DNA of 64,000 bases from Pseudoscleropodium purum. Taxonomy: Eukaryota > Streptophyta > Bryopsida > Hypnales > Brachytheciaceae. Below are positions 12,067 to 24,061 of this stretch, piece after piece. The notes under the pieces are model-generated. The model was given only the letters and a program-made list of their open reading frames with translations, searched no databases and was not told the origin of the DNA. The stretch lies in contig OZ017801.1 in NCBI GenBank assembly GCA_963969395.1, positions 13,707,611 to 13,771,610 on the forward strand. The letters run 5' to 3'. Every line of letters begins with the position of its first letter. Position 1 is the stretch's first letter. Position numbers and translations under genes: made by a program.

Positions 12067-13939
12067 ATGGACTGGACCAGCCCATCCGATCCTCATGAAA
12101 CCCTCGAACACCTCAAGCAAAACCAGAACTTGCACAGTTTGGACGTGTCGTTGCTAGACATGGGAGACGTGGAAGCCAAGCTGATAGGAGAAGCAGTGGC
12201 GGCACAGGAATCCTTAGCAACACTCACTCTCATGCTGGACTCCGAAGTTATGAACGGAGAGAAGAAATCCTCTCCTACAAGCATGTGGCCCGTGGACAGC
12301 TTTCTCACCGAAGTTTTTCTGAAACCTGATCGCAAAAGCTCCGTAAGAACGTTAGTGATTGCTGGTTCTGGCACTGACGGCGACATTATGCGCCTCGGGG
12401 TTCTTCCCGAAGTACTTCGTGATAACAAGGGGATCAGGGAGCTTGTGTTCCAATGGCACGGGGATGATGGGTGCAGTCGGGAGGAGATGCAGGAGCTTCT
12501 GGGAGTAATTGTGAGTGCCTCAACTTTTTTTTCTTTCTGATGCATCCCCTGAGATTTAGATGCGTGTGTGATATTTTGAACTTTCAAAAGAAAACTCGTT
12601 AATTTTTTCTATGTTACTCTCAAACCTCTTTAATCGCAACACTTGAGGGTCCCATCTTGACATAGTTTGAATGTGTGACAAGTTTGATTTAGTCAAGGAT
12701 AGTGTGGCAACTCTGGATTGTCATATTAGAGATGGTCGTTGTGAGTGTACTGGTTCTTATGTTTCTGGTTATTTTTGAAATGGACAAAGTTTCTTGTATT
12801 GGGCTTTATTGTGTAAAAACTATGTTTGAAATCAACCTTGCTTGGGAGCTTTTGCAGCGGAACGCTCCGATTGAGTCCTTGACGTTACCGAACTTGGTGA
12901 GGTGGGATTTTCCGAACGACGAAGATCAAGGTTTCATCGATGCGGACAGTTTCGCTCAGGTTATGGAACTTGTACAGCGCAACGCGTCCATTCACAAGCT
13001 GCAACTGCACATCGGAGAATGCAGGGGTCCCAGGTACGCATCTCATTCTTTTTTAATCTGGTCAGGTTTAAACGACATATAATACATTTCAAGGCAATAA
13101 GAAGTGTACCGATTCAAGAAACCCTTGTAGACCTTAAAAGAGAAGAACCCAAAATTGTTGCTCCAAAATTGAGAACTGATCATATCTCTTGATTAAAAAT
13201 GAATTTTCAAACTAATTATAAGTTTTTTCCACAACTATGTGAGGTCAAACTAATTAATTGTCTCTCACGGCTTTGTATTAAGTTTCTAAAAAGCTAGTCC
13301 ATTATAAGCGAACTGTCTTAATGGCTTACATTGGGGTCCAAATTTTGTTCAATGGAGGCAATTCAACCATTGGCTGCAATACTCCTATAAACGTTCGGGA
13401 AGATTTGCAACTCTCTAATTTTTTTCGTTGAAACTCTATCTAATCAAACATCCAAGCAGCATTTGCCTGCATACTATTTTGTATAATTCCTTATTGCCCT
13501 AAACCCTAAACCCTGTGACTTGTGTATGAGTTGCGTACGCTGCAGGAAAGCTGGGGACGTGATCAACTTGGATGCGTTCTATAGAGCTTTGAGCTCCAAT
13601 TCAAGCATTCGAAGTCTCTACTTGAAAGGGCCTTTCTGTACACCGATGGCGGAGACTGAATTCTCCAACTGGATTCGAACGACTTCGACTTCGCAAGAGC
13701 TGCAGTTGGAGGGTGATCTGGATGAATCTCCGGTGCCCAAGTTGTTGTTCCGGGCCCTGCGAGATAACAAGAGTTTGCGGAAACTGGAATTGGAGGACTT
13801 CTTTATTGAAGATGATGAAGTGGATGAGTTGGTGGATTCTTTGAAAGTGAATAAGACTTTGCAAGATGTTGTTTTCCATCCGGAATGTGATCGAGTGGAG
13901 GATGTGAGGGAAGCGCTGAAGAAAAACCTTGAGCAGTGA
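12067..13939 (+). CDS. RNI-like leucine-rich-repeat protein, intracellular
   Basis: Three exons (12067-12510, 12858-13033, 13546-13939) join to 1014 nt, 337 aa. Intron 1 is phase 0. Intron 2 is phase 2 and completes an Arg codon. There is no signal peptide or membrane segment. The protein is built of irregular 25-30-residue repeats with the pattern N-x-S/P-I-x-x-L-x-L (NAPIESLTL, NASIHKLQL, NSSIRSLYL, NKSLRKLEL), typical of ribonuclease-inhibitor-like LRRs. Such proteins are usually binding scaffolds; the partner cannot be inferred. The C-terminus is acidic and then lysine-rich (EALKKNLEQ). Intron 2 ends near a telomere-type motif (CCCTAAACCCTAAACCCT at 13497-13514). The start codon is the first ATG after an in-frame stop. 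A longer ROCO- or NLR-like parent is possible, but no GTPase or NB-ARC motif is present. Confidence 0.75.
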
Positions 13940-14914
13940 GCATGGAAGCCCGATTCAGGTGTTTTGAGTGGTTCCCGTTGTTGGGATGGACTTGTTTTGG
14001 GCAAGTCTTGTTCCTATTTTGAAGAGGATTTCAACGCACTGATGTATGTATTATGAATAAGGTCAGAGTTTTTGAAATTCGAGGTAGTAAGGTTCCAATT
14101 TAGATTTTTGACTACCCATGGCCTGTGAGGTATCACATGGAAGCATCTGTAAAGGTCAATAGTGCTTAGAAGTAGCTCACTTCTTACATGTCGCTTGCAT
14201 TGTAAATGAGTGAATTTCCAAGACATGGTGAAACTCTTAACAGAAGTGTTTTATTATTTAATTTCTCTTTCCATCTTCTGTTTCATGTTGTGCAACTCCA
14301 ATTGCTAGATTTCATTATTCTAGTTTACTGCAAAATAAGCCATTGAATATTCATATTCTCACGTCCAAAAGTAAAAAGTCTAAAAGTAGAAACACAGAAG
14401 TAGGTGAATTGATGTTCATCTGCCAACCTCACCACCTCTTTGTTATGTACGTGCAATCTTTGATTTTATTAAAATTTAATGTGAAGAACTATATCAAATG
14501 ACCACGTATCATCGCAAGTATTTTCAGCAGTCTCAACTTTCAAATAAAATATAAAGGATACCAGAATTAGCTCTTCAAATTATTAAAATGTTTCCCGATT
14601 GTGTCACAGCAAAACTGGACGCAGTAGTTCTCACAAGGCAGAATCCAGAGATGTCCGAAGTTCCTCAACTAACCTCTTCAATGCGTTCGGTGCACTAAGT
14701 CACAGACCTCTTTATCCACCTCTAAACTTCAACTGTGCTTCAAACACAGTTGCTCAACAGCTCACCACCTCAGAGGATCCGAGGAAATCAACTACCTGCC
14801 CTTCGATCTCCAAGAGAGAATATTACTCCAAATTCCAATGGCAACCAACAAGCAGGGACGATCATTCCAGCCGTTTTTACTGAAATGTCACTTATTTGAC
14901 ACAAGGCTGTGAAA
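13940..14914. other. convergent intergenic stretch
   Basis: The gene on each side points inward, so this must hold both 3' UTRs and polyadenylation sites (RNI-LRR on plus, PEPC on minus). AATAAA-like words occur but none is clearly decisive. No gene is seen. Confidence 0.6.
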
Positions 14915-17900
14915 CTATCCGGTGTTTTGAATGCCTGCTGCAATTCCTTTCATGGTAAGGATCATGGTATCCTCCAAGCCAGGAGCGAACTCCGTCGTGG
15001 GGTTCAAAGTCACCAACTCCGAGGCAGCCTTCATGGGCTTGGGAGAGTCAGGCTGGGAGATGTTAGTGGTAGCTCCATGTTGCGGGTTCTGCTCACGCAT
15101 CTTCTTCAGCGTAAACGCTTGTTGCACATTCAGCGCAGTAATGTATGGTTCTCGAAGCCGTAGCCGCTGCTTCAACGTAGGATTGCCTTGGAGAATGTCT
15201 GTATGCCTTGCAATCTGCAATCAGTCCAGACACCAGCGCATTAGGGCGAAAGTCACTGCAGGGTTCAGTGTACTCGTAAATTTTGAACTTCATTCCTGTC
15301 GTGGGACTTGATGTGGGATCTTAGGCACACAGATTTATTATATACCGTTTGACTAAAGAAAAATTGGCATTGATTCTTTCATTCCTATTCACTCGCACTT
15401 CATTCGTACTCTCTCAGCACAAAAGCGGCGGATTAGTAGCAAGATATAGTGCATTCAGAATCTCCATACAAACTCTTCGTCTCCCATTCCTCAATAAACT
15501 GGTTTCCGACCAGTTTGTTGAAAATACTAACAAAAAGTCTCTAAGGAGGCCGTGTCATTATCCATCAAGATGGGGAATGGGGGAGAGAGCACATTCGAGA
15601 CTCCCATTATTATGTTCTAAATCAAGTACTACTCCATTGCGAGAACTTCAAACACTCTCAAATGACACTACCTCAAAAGAACAAATGAGCTTCTTAAATG
15701 CCTTTATGAGCTCATTTGTTCACAGCTTCACATGTCGAACTTTCCCAATTAGATATGGGCTCAACAAGACCAATTCTGAGGATATACAAAGAATATGCTA
15801 TTTCAGAGTGTCACTAGAGAAGAGTTGAGTGTAGAATTCCACTGCTAGAACTTTATACATTCAACCCTCTCTAATGACACTACCTCAAAAAGAAGAAAAA
15901 ACTCGACTGCACGAAATTCTCTTTGTCTCGTGAAGGCTACAGCCAGATTTCCACAGGAAAAAAAGGACGGTTAACGCAAATACGTTGAAGGAAAGCTCAC
16001 CTTGAGGAGATGCGATTTGGTTTCATTGTACAAGCGCCGGAGCTCATCACCGAATGGTCGAAGCTCGGGAGCAACCAGCAAAGTATCGTACAACTCGGCG
16101 ATGCGGGGGTCGCCCTTGGCGAACACCATCTCCACCAAGTCGATGGTGACTCGGAAGAACGGCCACTGGTCGTACATTCGGGAGAGGATGGTCATATTCT
16201 CCGGCTTCGCTGCCAACGCTTGCTTCAACGCCGCTCCCAGACCCAACCACACCGGCAGATGGAACCGCGTCTGCGTCCATGCGAAGATCCACGGGATTGC
16301 TCGAAGAGACTCGATGCCGCCACTGGGCTTGCGCTTCGATGGACGACTGCCGATGTTCATGCGCCCGTACTCGAGCTCAGGGGTGGCCTGCAGGCAACCG
16401 GTTAATGTGTCAACCCACAAGCACTGAGATTATTCACACCACAGCATTCACAGACTCGTAACATTCCTTAGTCCTTGGAAGGCAACATCCGTCGCGTTGA
16501 GAATTTGAACCATGCCATGACTCCCCCAAACTGGCTGACTTTGAGAAAAAGTGTTTTATCAAGCATTCTTCTACTCCTATACAACCCATAATTCTTTATT
16601 TGTTATGTGAGTAACGGCAAGATAGCAAGCCAGCTTGGAAACTACACCAGCCACCCAGCAAACCTAGACAAGTATTACCTCCTTATGTGCCACTGTTACA
16701 TAAGTGATACCAAAAATTCCACTCCATCAAAGAACACATTTGAAAGACATTTCTAAATACACAATTACAAAGCTTTTAAGCATCAAAACCTTCTTCATAC
16801 CAATACTCTCCTCTTCATTATTTTGTTACTCTCATGCGTTTAAATTGAAAATTCATGCGTTCATTTGTCCCCTTGAAAGCTTGTACTAACAACCATGATC
16901 TCTTGTTGTTTTGATGTGAACCGATCACCATAAACATCTATACAAGGGAAGATGGGCGTACCGTTCGGAAATACTCCACAAATCGAGGATTTTGGAAGAC
17001 AACAGATCGGTATTCTTTAGTGGCAGTGACGGCCATGGAGTCCATGAGCTCCCTCCACTCCGGCTTAGGGGCAATGGGAGGGTGCATTCCATGCTCAAGA
17101 GTAGCAGCAGTGAAACGCTGCAACGTCTTGAAACACAAGTGCTCCTCCCCAAACGACTGCTCAATGACTTCACCCTGAATGGTGACCCTGAGGGAGCCAT
17201 TGATAGTATCAGGAGGCTGGGACAGAATAGCAAGATGAGTGGGGCCTCCACCTCTTCCCACTGTTCCTCCACGGCCGTGGAACATGGTGAGCCGCACTCC
17301 ATACTGCTTCGCCACTTTCACTAAATCCTCCTGCGCTTTGAACATCTGCCAAGCTGCGGAAAGACGACCCGCATCTTTCCCAGAGTCCGAGTACCCGATC
17401 ATCACCTGGTGAACGTCAAATTCGTTAGAGAAGCACAAAAGTCGTTTGCCTTATTAGTATCACTGTCCTATAAGGTGGCTAGCAAAAGAAGCTCTCTGGC
17501 ATAGCAAACAGGTGATTTAATAAGCGACGCCTATTTTTGGTGACCATCTCAAATCCACTACTTATTCCATTCCAAAATCAAATCCATTACGCTTCTAAGA
17601 GCATCCTCAGTCCAGGCCTCTACATTCACCATTCAAATGTACAGGTTCATCCCACCTTCAAATTCAAAATTTCAAGGGACCTAATCATATTTATCTGGTA
17701 TGTAGTTAGTGGACCAATCACAACTTATCTTATCTAGAATATAAGGCAAGATTCCATCACAAGTTGCAATCAATTACAAGAACCCATCTGAACTGGGGCG
17801 GAGAGGAAACTTGAAGCTCACTAAAAAAAGAGGCTATTTTTAAATTGTTTTAGTCCACTTTTTCGGGTGTCAGACTGTTTACAGTTTTAAATTGAGGATG

Positions 17901-20900
17901 CTAACATAAAAATAAGAGGTAGAGGGGGTTGAGAGCTGCCCACCCCCTCTACCATTATCACTTTGGGGCAGAACCGCTTAACAAGTGATGCGCCTTCTAT
18001 AAAAGTCATGAGGAAGTTTGGTGTTACCTCCTGCTTTCCATTGATGCGCTTCAGGTACCATTCGATGGAGAACAAGCGTTTCAGTGCCGCTGGAGCGGAT
18101 TCCAAGTCGGCCAGCTTCTCAAACAATGGCACCACACGCAGCGGCTTCGGCACGCGGCACTCGCGCTGCAGAAGCTCCACTGCCAGGACGTCCGAGGGCG
18201 CCGTGGCCATGGAGATGATGTAGGCGCCGAAGCAATCGGAAGGAAGCTCTGCAATGACTCGGAACGTGTCGAGCACGTCTTTCACTTCCTCCGTTGTTGG
18301 TAGATCGGCTCCAAACAATGGTCGCTTACCCTGCAGCTCGGATAACAGCCACTTCTGTCGCACTTCCTCCGTCCACTCACGGTAAGATCCGATGCCCAGG
18401 TAGGTCGTGATGGTGTCCAGCACGTCCGTATGACGCTCAGATTCTTGACGGATGTCCAATTTCACTAAGCTCAAGCCGAAGCAGGAAACCTGGCGCATGA
18501 AATCCAAAAGACTGCCATCCGCGATCGGCTTGTCTCCGGTTTCGCACAAGGACCGGTGACAGAGCTCCAAGGGCTCCAGAATCTGTGGCAACCAGAGAAA
18601 ACAAACATTTCTTTTTTTAGTGTGCATTTCTTGTTGAAATACATATGCCAAATTCATGACTTTTCTTCTCTTTTCTTTAAGAGGTTCAGACCTTGAGGAA
18701 TGGGCGTCGAAATAGAAAGTGGTTGAACCTATCGCAACAGTCAAATAACATAGGAACTTTGAGGACCCCAAGCAGTACTGATCATGTTGAACAGTGATCA
18801 AGAGAACAAGTTACCAGCATTTACAGGAAAATCTTTCCTCTGTTACATTACAGTTTTTAATTCTGTTGTGATGGCCTTAGACCTGCGGTTCGTAATTCTA
18901 TTTCTAAGACCCTGTGGTTACAGTTAAAGTCTCACTTATTGAGAAAAATTGCAAACCTGAGACGCATCGGTGAAAGTATCTTCCAGATTGATGTCGCAAG
19001 TGCCATTTGCCAACATCAGGCGCATCCGTTCCCGGGTGTTGTACAGCTTATCACGCATGTCCCCCAACAGAACTCGGAAGGGTTCATTCGGTGGAATGTG
19101 TTTCCAGAACTCTGCATAACAATTTGACCAGTCATATATATGCTTTTGTAATTAATGACCCCACAAGTCAACGCCCGCCTCTGAACTACAGCAACAAAGT
19201 TGTGCGTAACAGCAATAGATCATGAGCTTACCAACATAATGCTTCGCCTCCTTCTTGGCGTGTGCATCTAATTCCAACGCCCTCTGCTTGAGCTCATCAC
19301 TGCAGCGCCACATGGAGAGCTGCATCGAAACCAAGTGCATCATCAATCAACCACAATGCAATACTCAATGAAGTTGACGAAACCCCATTCTAAGAAAATC
19401 ACAACACAATTAAAAAGTGAGAACGTCGTCATATCCATAAAGGCTAAATATTGAGGAACCGGAGCATTTTTTAAGTCCGCAACTGAGAACTGGAGGTCTT
19501 TTGCGTTGCCCAATTGAAAAGAACAGCCCAGCTGAACCTCATATCTATACTTCACCAAACTTTTAGAGCTCAAGGTTGGGTTGGCCACTTCGAAACTCAT
19601 CTGAGCACTTGAAAAGCCTAGTATTGAAAGCTCTATTCAAAATTCTAGTTTAATTTCAAAGTTTCGAGCACTTCAATTGTCATATTTTTGGCGCTCTGAA
19701 ATCCACAATATGAGGAGTAGGACCATAAACGTGCATAAATCAAAGTCACGCTAGAGCTCAATGCATTTAGTACCTCGAACATGAGATCTTCAATTTGGGA
19801 GAAGTAAAGATTGGCTGCCATAAGCCGAGCTAACAAGCACACGTCCCTCGTCACTTCAGGAGTGACCCGCGGGTTCCCTGATTCCACATAGTTCACACGT
19901 GAGCTGAAAATGCTGAAAGGAATGGTAAAAAAGTGCGTTTTGGCAGTAGCAAGCAGCCCTGCAATCTCATAGAACATTCACAGAAAAGATTTTGAAGATG
20001 ATCTACTCAATATCATACTTCAAAAAACTCATGAGAGCTGAATTGAACCCGAAGAATTCAGTATTCTAAGAAAGGGCTCAAATATAATGGCAGTAGCAAG
20101 CAGCCTTGCAATCTCAAAGGCCGCACAAGTGTTAAACATGACCTTCTCAATATCAGAATTTTGTTATAAAACCATAGAAGTGAAGTTCTGATTGTTTACC
20201 ATCGCGATCACCACCCATCCACGAAGAGAATTGAATGAGTGGCACATTGTGAGGAAGACGCTCGTTCACACCGATCGACTTCAAGGCCGTGTCCACGCGC
20301 CGCAAGAATTTGGGCAGCCCGTTCCAAATCGTTTCATGGAAGTAACTCATCCCGGCTCGCATCTCATCTTGCGGCGTGGGCTGCGATCGCCGGATCTCGT
20401 CGGTCCGAAACGCAGCTTGAATCTGTGCAAAACCAAAACTCATCAAACTTCTTACGAAATCAAGCAAGCAGTGATTCATTTTTGGCCAAGTATCGCCACA
20501 TTCCAACGAAAGAATGGTCTGGCGACAAGCCTGAATGGAAATTACGGGGAACGATGTGGTAATTCAGCCAGATTTCGCAGAATTTTTTTAAAAATTTGTT
20601 GTAAACTGCTAGAAATTGGATTGTAGCTACCCAAACGACAAAATTCGATCACACTTCTTACGAGTCAAACCAGCCACATTTCAACAAAAAATTCGGTCTA
20701 CCTACAGGCCTGAAGGAAAATCAAGGAGAACAATGTGGTAATTCAGCCAGATTCCATAAAAAAATCTGTTGAAATTTTGTTAGAAACTGTTAGAAACTGT
20801 ATTATAGCTAATGTAAAGTCTCCATTTACCATGCAGTAAGGAGAGGTTACATTCACCATACAGGTGACCTTTGAGCCTTTTCCTACAACAAATCTAGAAA

Positions 20901-22692
20901 CTCGCTCCGTCTAAAATATCGCACTTTTATATTGTGATGAGCTAAAAATATATTGCAAGAAATGAAATGTCAATAGATAAAGTGCTTTCACACTTCTAGC
21001 ACAAATCAAAGTTCACTTGTATGGTCAATGGAGCCTCTGATGTACTGTATGGCTAACGGAGACTCTACGTTACCAAAACAGCACAAAATTATGAAAATTT
21101 CATTAAAATTGATAGCCTCAACGAAAGTCTTCGAGTCACACAGCTAGAAACAGAAATTTAAGAACAAGCGATCCTCAGACAAAACTATTGAAAAGGATCG
21201 CAAAAACAACGTTGGTAAAGATTGTATTGTAGCTACGGCAAAAAAATTTGGAAATTTCATCAGAATTGGTAGACTCAACGAAAGTCTCGGAGTCATCCAG
21301 CTACAAAACAGCAAATCGAAAATAAAACCTCATACAACCATTGAAAACGATCCAAAAAGCAACGTTGGTAGGATCTCATATGCAGCTACCCAAACAGCAA
21401 AAGTTACGAAAATTTCGTCAGAATTGGTACCCTCAACGAAACCTTTGGATCCAACCCAGCTAATAAACAGAATAAGGAAAAAAAGACCTGTGCAAACAAC
21501 TGAAAAAGGTCGAAAATGACCTCAAAAGCTACGTTGCTGTGAAAACTACTAACCTCTCTTGACAGCGCCTCATCCAGCTCCTGCCTCTCCTCGACGGTGA
21601 TATCTTTCTTATACATCTGCGACAAACAATCCCGAATCCTCGAATGTTTCTGCAGCAGCGACCTTCTCACAGACTGCGTGGGATGCGCCGTGAGCACAAG
21701 ATCCACCGTTTGATCCTTCAGCGCCTCGAAAATCTCCTCCGGCGTCTTCTTCAGCTGCTTCACCAAGCGCTGGAACGTCTGCTCGAAGTCGGACTCCGTC
21801 AAGGCCGAGCTCTCGTCGCCCAAGTCGCCACGACGATTCCCAGGACGCCGGTAGGCAATCTGCACTTCCTCAGCCAAGTTCCCCAGATTGAGCATGTGCG
21901 AGAAGGAGCTCGCGACAACGATGGAGTCGCCCGCGTCGAGGTTGTTGAGGAGCGAAGACAGCTGCTGCAGCTTCTGGACATCCTTGCCGTCGGTCTTGCA
22001 AAACGCGCCGGAGAGCTCGTAACAGTTCTCGACCTGGGGATCCAGATCACACAAACTGTCTAAAGTCAAAATTCTCAAAATTCAAGACACAGAAAATCAC
22101 AATTACACAAATCACACACAACTGCAAACAATTGCAAATACCCAAGAAAATGCGACCGCATGCGACCAAAGCGCGCCTGATAGCTCGTAGCAGTTCTAGA
22201 CCTGGGGATCCAGTTCACACAAACGCTCTAGGTACAATTCACAAGCACAAAACACAAACTTCACAAACTTCACAAACGAAATAAACAATCTACACTTTCA
22301 CACACAATCAAAGTCACCCACACTCACCTACACTCATCCACGCTCACCCACACTCACACACAGTGGCACACAATCACATACAATCACACACAATCACACA
22401 AAACCACATAAAATCACACACAATCACGCGCAATCACGCACAATCACGTACACTTGCAAAGAATTAGAAAGACCCAAGAAAATGCGACCCAATGCTATTA
22501 AATTCTACGAGCTAGAGGATTCGGGGTTACCGTTTCTTTGATTTCTTTCCCGTGGAGATCCTCCACCACGTCGAGGAACCGATCGAGCAGGAGCGCGTCG
22601 TACTCAATAAGCTTGTCATCGTCCGAGACGCGCTTCGGCACCAGCAAGCGCATCTGTGCGTCAATCGACGCAATCTTTTGCAGGGACGCCAT
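14915..22692 (-). CDS. PPC: phosphoenolpyruvate carboxylase, plant type, C3-form
   Basis: Carboxylates phosphoenolpyruvate with bicarbonate to oxaloacetate in the cytosol (anaplerosis, C/N balance). Ten exons on minus: 22692-22531, 22033-21554, 20422-20200, 19877-19774, 19319-19232, 19111-18957, 18582-18028, 17405-16962, 16387-16001, 15214-14915. They sum to 2898 nt, 965 aa, the normal length. Seen: the regulatory phosphorylation site around Ser9 (KIASIDAQ); catalytic His171 in [25 protein letters not shown] at 590-602; the Gly-rich loop [14 protein letters not shown] at 631-644; and the C-terminal QNTG. Ala773 in [12 protein letters not shown] matches the C3 state of the site that is Ser in C4 enzymes, and Arg883 in LKQRLRLR matches the malate-sensitive state. 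The gene therefore encodes a phosphorylation- and malate-regulated housekeeping enzyme (inference from family knowledge). Exon 10 reads IARHTD, where most relatives have AGH. Introns 1-3 carry tandem duplications. Confidence 0.98.
19937..20170 (-). repeat. two-copy tandem repeat in PEPC intron 3
   Basis: 'ggcagtagcaagcagcc' starts at 19942 and again at 20089 (period about 147 bp). It is followed in both copies by 'tgcaatctca' and, later, 'ctcaatatca'. The second copy runs up to the 5' splice site of exon 3. Confidence 0.8.
20500..20800 (-). repeat. two-copy tandem repeat in PEPC intron 2
   Basis: 'atgtggtaattcagcca' occurs near 20554 and 20733. The preceding 'caggcctgaa/caagcctgaa', 'aacgaaagaatggtct/aacaaaaaattcggtct' and the following 'ctgttg/ttgttg...aaactg' blocks also align. 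The period is about 180 bp. Confidence 0.8.
21080..21553 (-). repeat. three ~157-bp tandem units in PEPC intron 2
   Basis: The anchor 'ctcaacgaaa' recurs at about 21117, 21273 and 21431. Each is flanked by 'gaaatttcat/gaaaatttcg...aattggta' upstream and 'cagctanaaacag...aacgttggta' downstream. The unit nearest exon 2 reaches the 5' splice site. Confidence 0.85.
22168..22240 (-). repeat. duplicated exon-2 edge (ghost exon) inside PEPC intron 1
   Basis: This stretch repeats 22001-22075 with a period of 168 bp. It includes the 3' splice site and the first ~12 codons of exon 2. In the ghost copy the acceptor CAG|G (exon edge at 22201) is intact, but its second codon is TAG where the real exon has GAG. 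Use of the ghost site would end translation at once. Confidence 0.85.
22317..22455. repeat. CACA/AATCAC simple repeat in PEPC intron 1
   Basis: An imperfect array of 'cacaatcac' and 'cactcac' units, pyrimidine-poor on the plus strand. It gives a long (GTGATT)-like tract in the PEPC pre-mRNA. Confidence 0.85.
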
Positions 22693-24061
22693 AGCCGCGG
22701 CTCTTGTAAAACAGAGAACAACAATGGAAAATTACTCTTCACTCGCAACTAATCTACAATCGCACCCACACCTGGATCCCTACTTTCACGATTAGCCTAC
22801 AATGAAGCCCATCCTCAGCCTGGCCGAAGAGGAGATGCAACAAAACTGAGAGCTCCTTATGCTAACACTCTGGAAGCCGAACCAGGGTATAGTATTTATA
22901 CTCCTCGCAAAAGGCAAAAGAACACTACCAGATGCCCCTTGAACGGGCCCCCCTTTACTTTTATGCCAGGCTGATCCCATCCGTCCCTTTGGACCGTCAA
23001 AGGAAAGTTCGTCACATCCTATCTTTTTCTTTCGTGGAGGCTGGAGCTTTCCCGGATCACGATCATCTCGCCGGATCAATGGTCAGGGTCCACCGGGAAA
23101 ACAGAGGTGTCAGGGTGTCACCCTTTGCTGACGCAGATTGCCATCGGCCATAGCCAGTTGCATCTCCCTAAAAGATTAGAATGCAATTGTACTTTCATGC
23201 ACGAAGATCGAGCTCTGCATCGCCACGATCACAACCACAGGAATTGGTGGATCCAGCTACCAAAGTTGACGAATTTGACACGAGTTTCAAGGCATAATAG
23301 ATGCAGAGAAGAATATTCTTTTCTCTGGATTGGAGTCAAACTGTATATGATTGTGGAGAATCAACATGGTTGTTGGAATGTTGACCTTTTTCCGAGAACC
23401 TTCTTAGGGCGTGACGGAGCTTATCACGGGAATCGTGAGATTGAGGTTCTTCGCTATCACTGGAAGGATGAGTCCTCTTGTGCTATACAATACAGTATCC
23501 GTTTGAGGATATTCGGAGTCTCATCAGAGTGCGATTAAAATACTGTTGGGCGTGGACGCGTGGGCATCTGCTAAGGACTTTGTACATATCCACAAGAAGT
23601 AGTTGCTGCGTCATGCATGTCATTAGTATTACCACTATCATGACCCTGGAATGTGACCCTGAGTGGGACTCGACGTTCAAGTACCATAGCTGCTCTGGTT
23701 CTTGTGATCCTTGCGATGGTGCTTTAATGGAAATGGAGACCGACGGATTTGACCGTTTTCGGACTCGAGCACGCTCGCCGCACTTTTCCTTTTCTGGACT
23801 CTGCATGGAGTGCGCAGTACGTACTCTCTGTCGCGTGGACTATCTTTCTTTAGGGTTTGACAGGGTTTAAGCGAAGTCCGAGGATTCCTTCTGCAATTTC
23901 TATTTTCGCTTACGAGTCTGTAGCAAATTTCACATGCAGTTAAAATCTATTCAAGAACTGCATGCGCTCCGATCCCTTGCAGTGGAAAAAACAGAAAGAA
24001 AAACCCTTGCGTGTGCCGTGATCAGTACTTACATTCAATCACCTCGTGCTTTCCGTCAATT
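22693..24061. promoter_or_regulatory. divergent promoter region between PEPC and ribokinase
   Basis: The two genes are transcribed away from each other from this 1.4-kb stretch. The left part contains the PEPC TATA box. The middle (23100-23870) has fairly balanced composition and open frames of 130-143 codons on plus, with no recognised motif. It may be leader sequence, regulatory DNA or an unknown small gene. A GGGTTTGACAGGGTTT element occurs near 23855. Confidence 0.5.
22893..22900 (-). promoter_or_regulatory. TATA box of PEPC
   Basis: Minus-strand TATAAATA lies about 200 bp upstream of the ATG at 22692. This suits a core promoter with a 5' leader of roughly 170 nt. No other nearby TATA fits better. 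Confidence 0.6.

Noticed and set aside
16002..16427. Open frames of 131-141 codons on the plus strand opposite PEPC exon 9
   Set aside because: They mirror the strongly biased codons of a certain coding exon on the minus strand; no start context or motif of their own.
22317..22455. CRISPR-like array in PEPC intron 1
   Set aside because: Units are short, irregular microsatellite words with no spacer structure, in a plant nuclear intron.
23107..23870. Open frames of 130-143 codons between PEPC and ribokinase
   Set aside because: No recognisable domain, no consistent codon bias, and no clear partner exons. Could be leader or regulatory DNA; left as uncharacterised.
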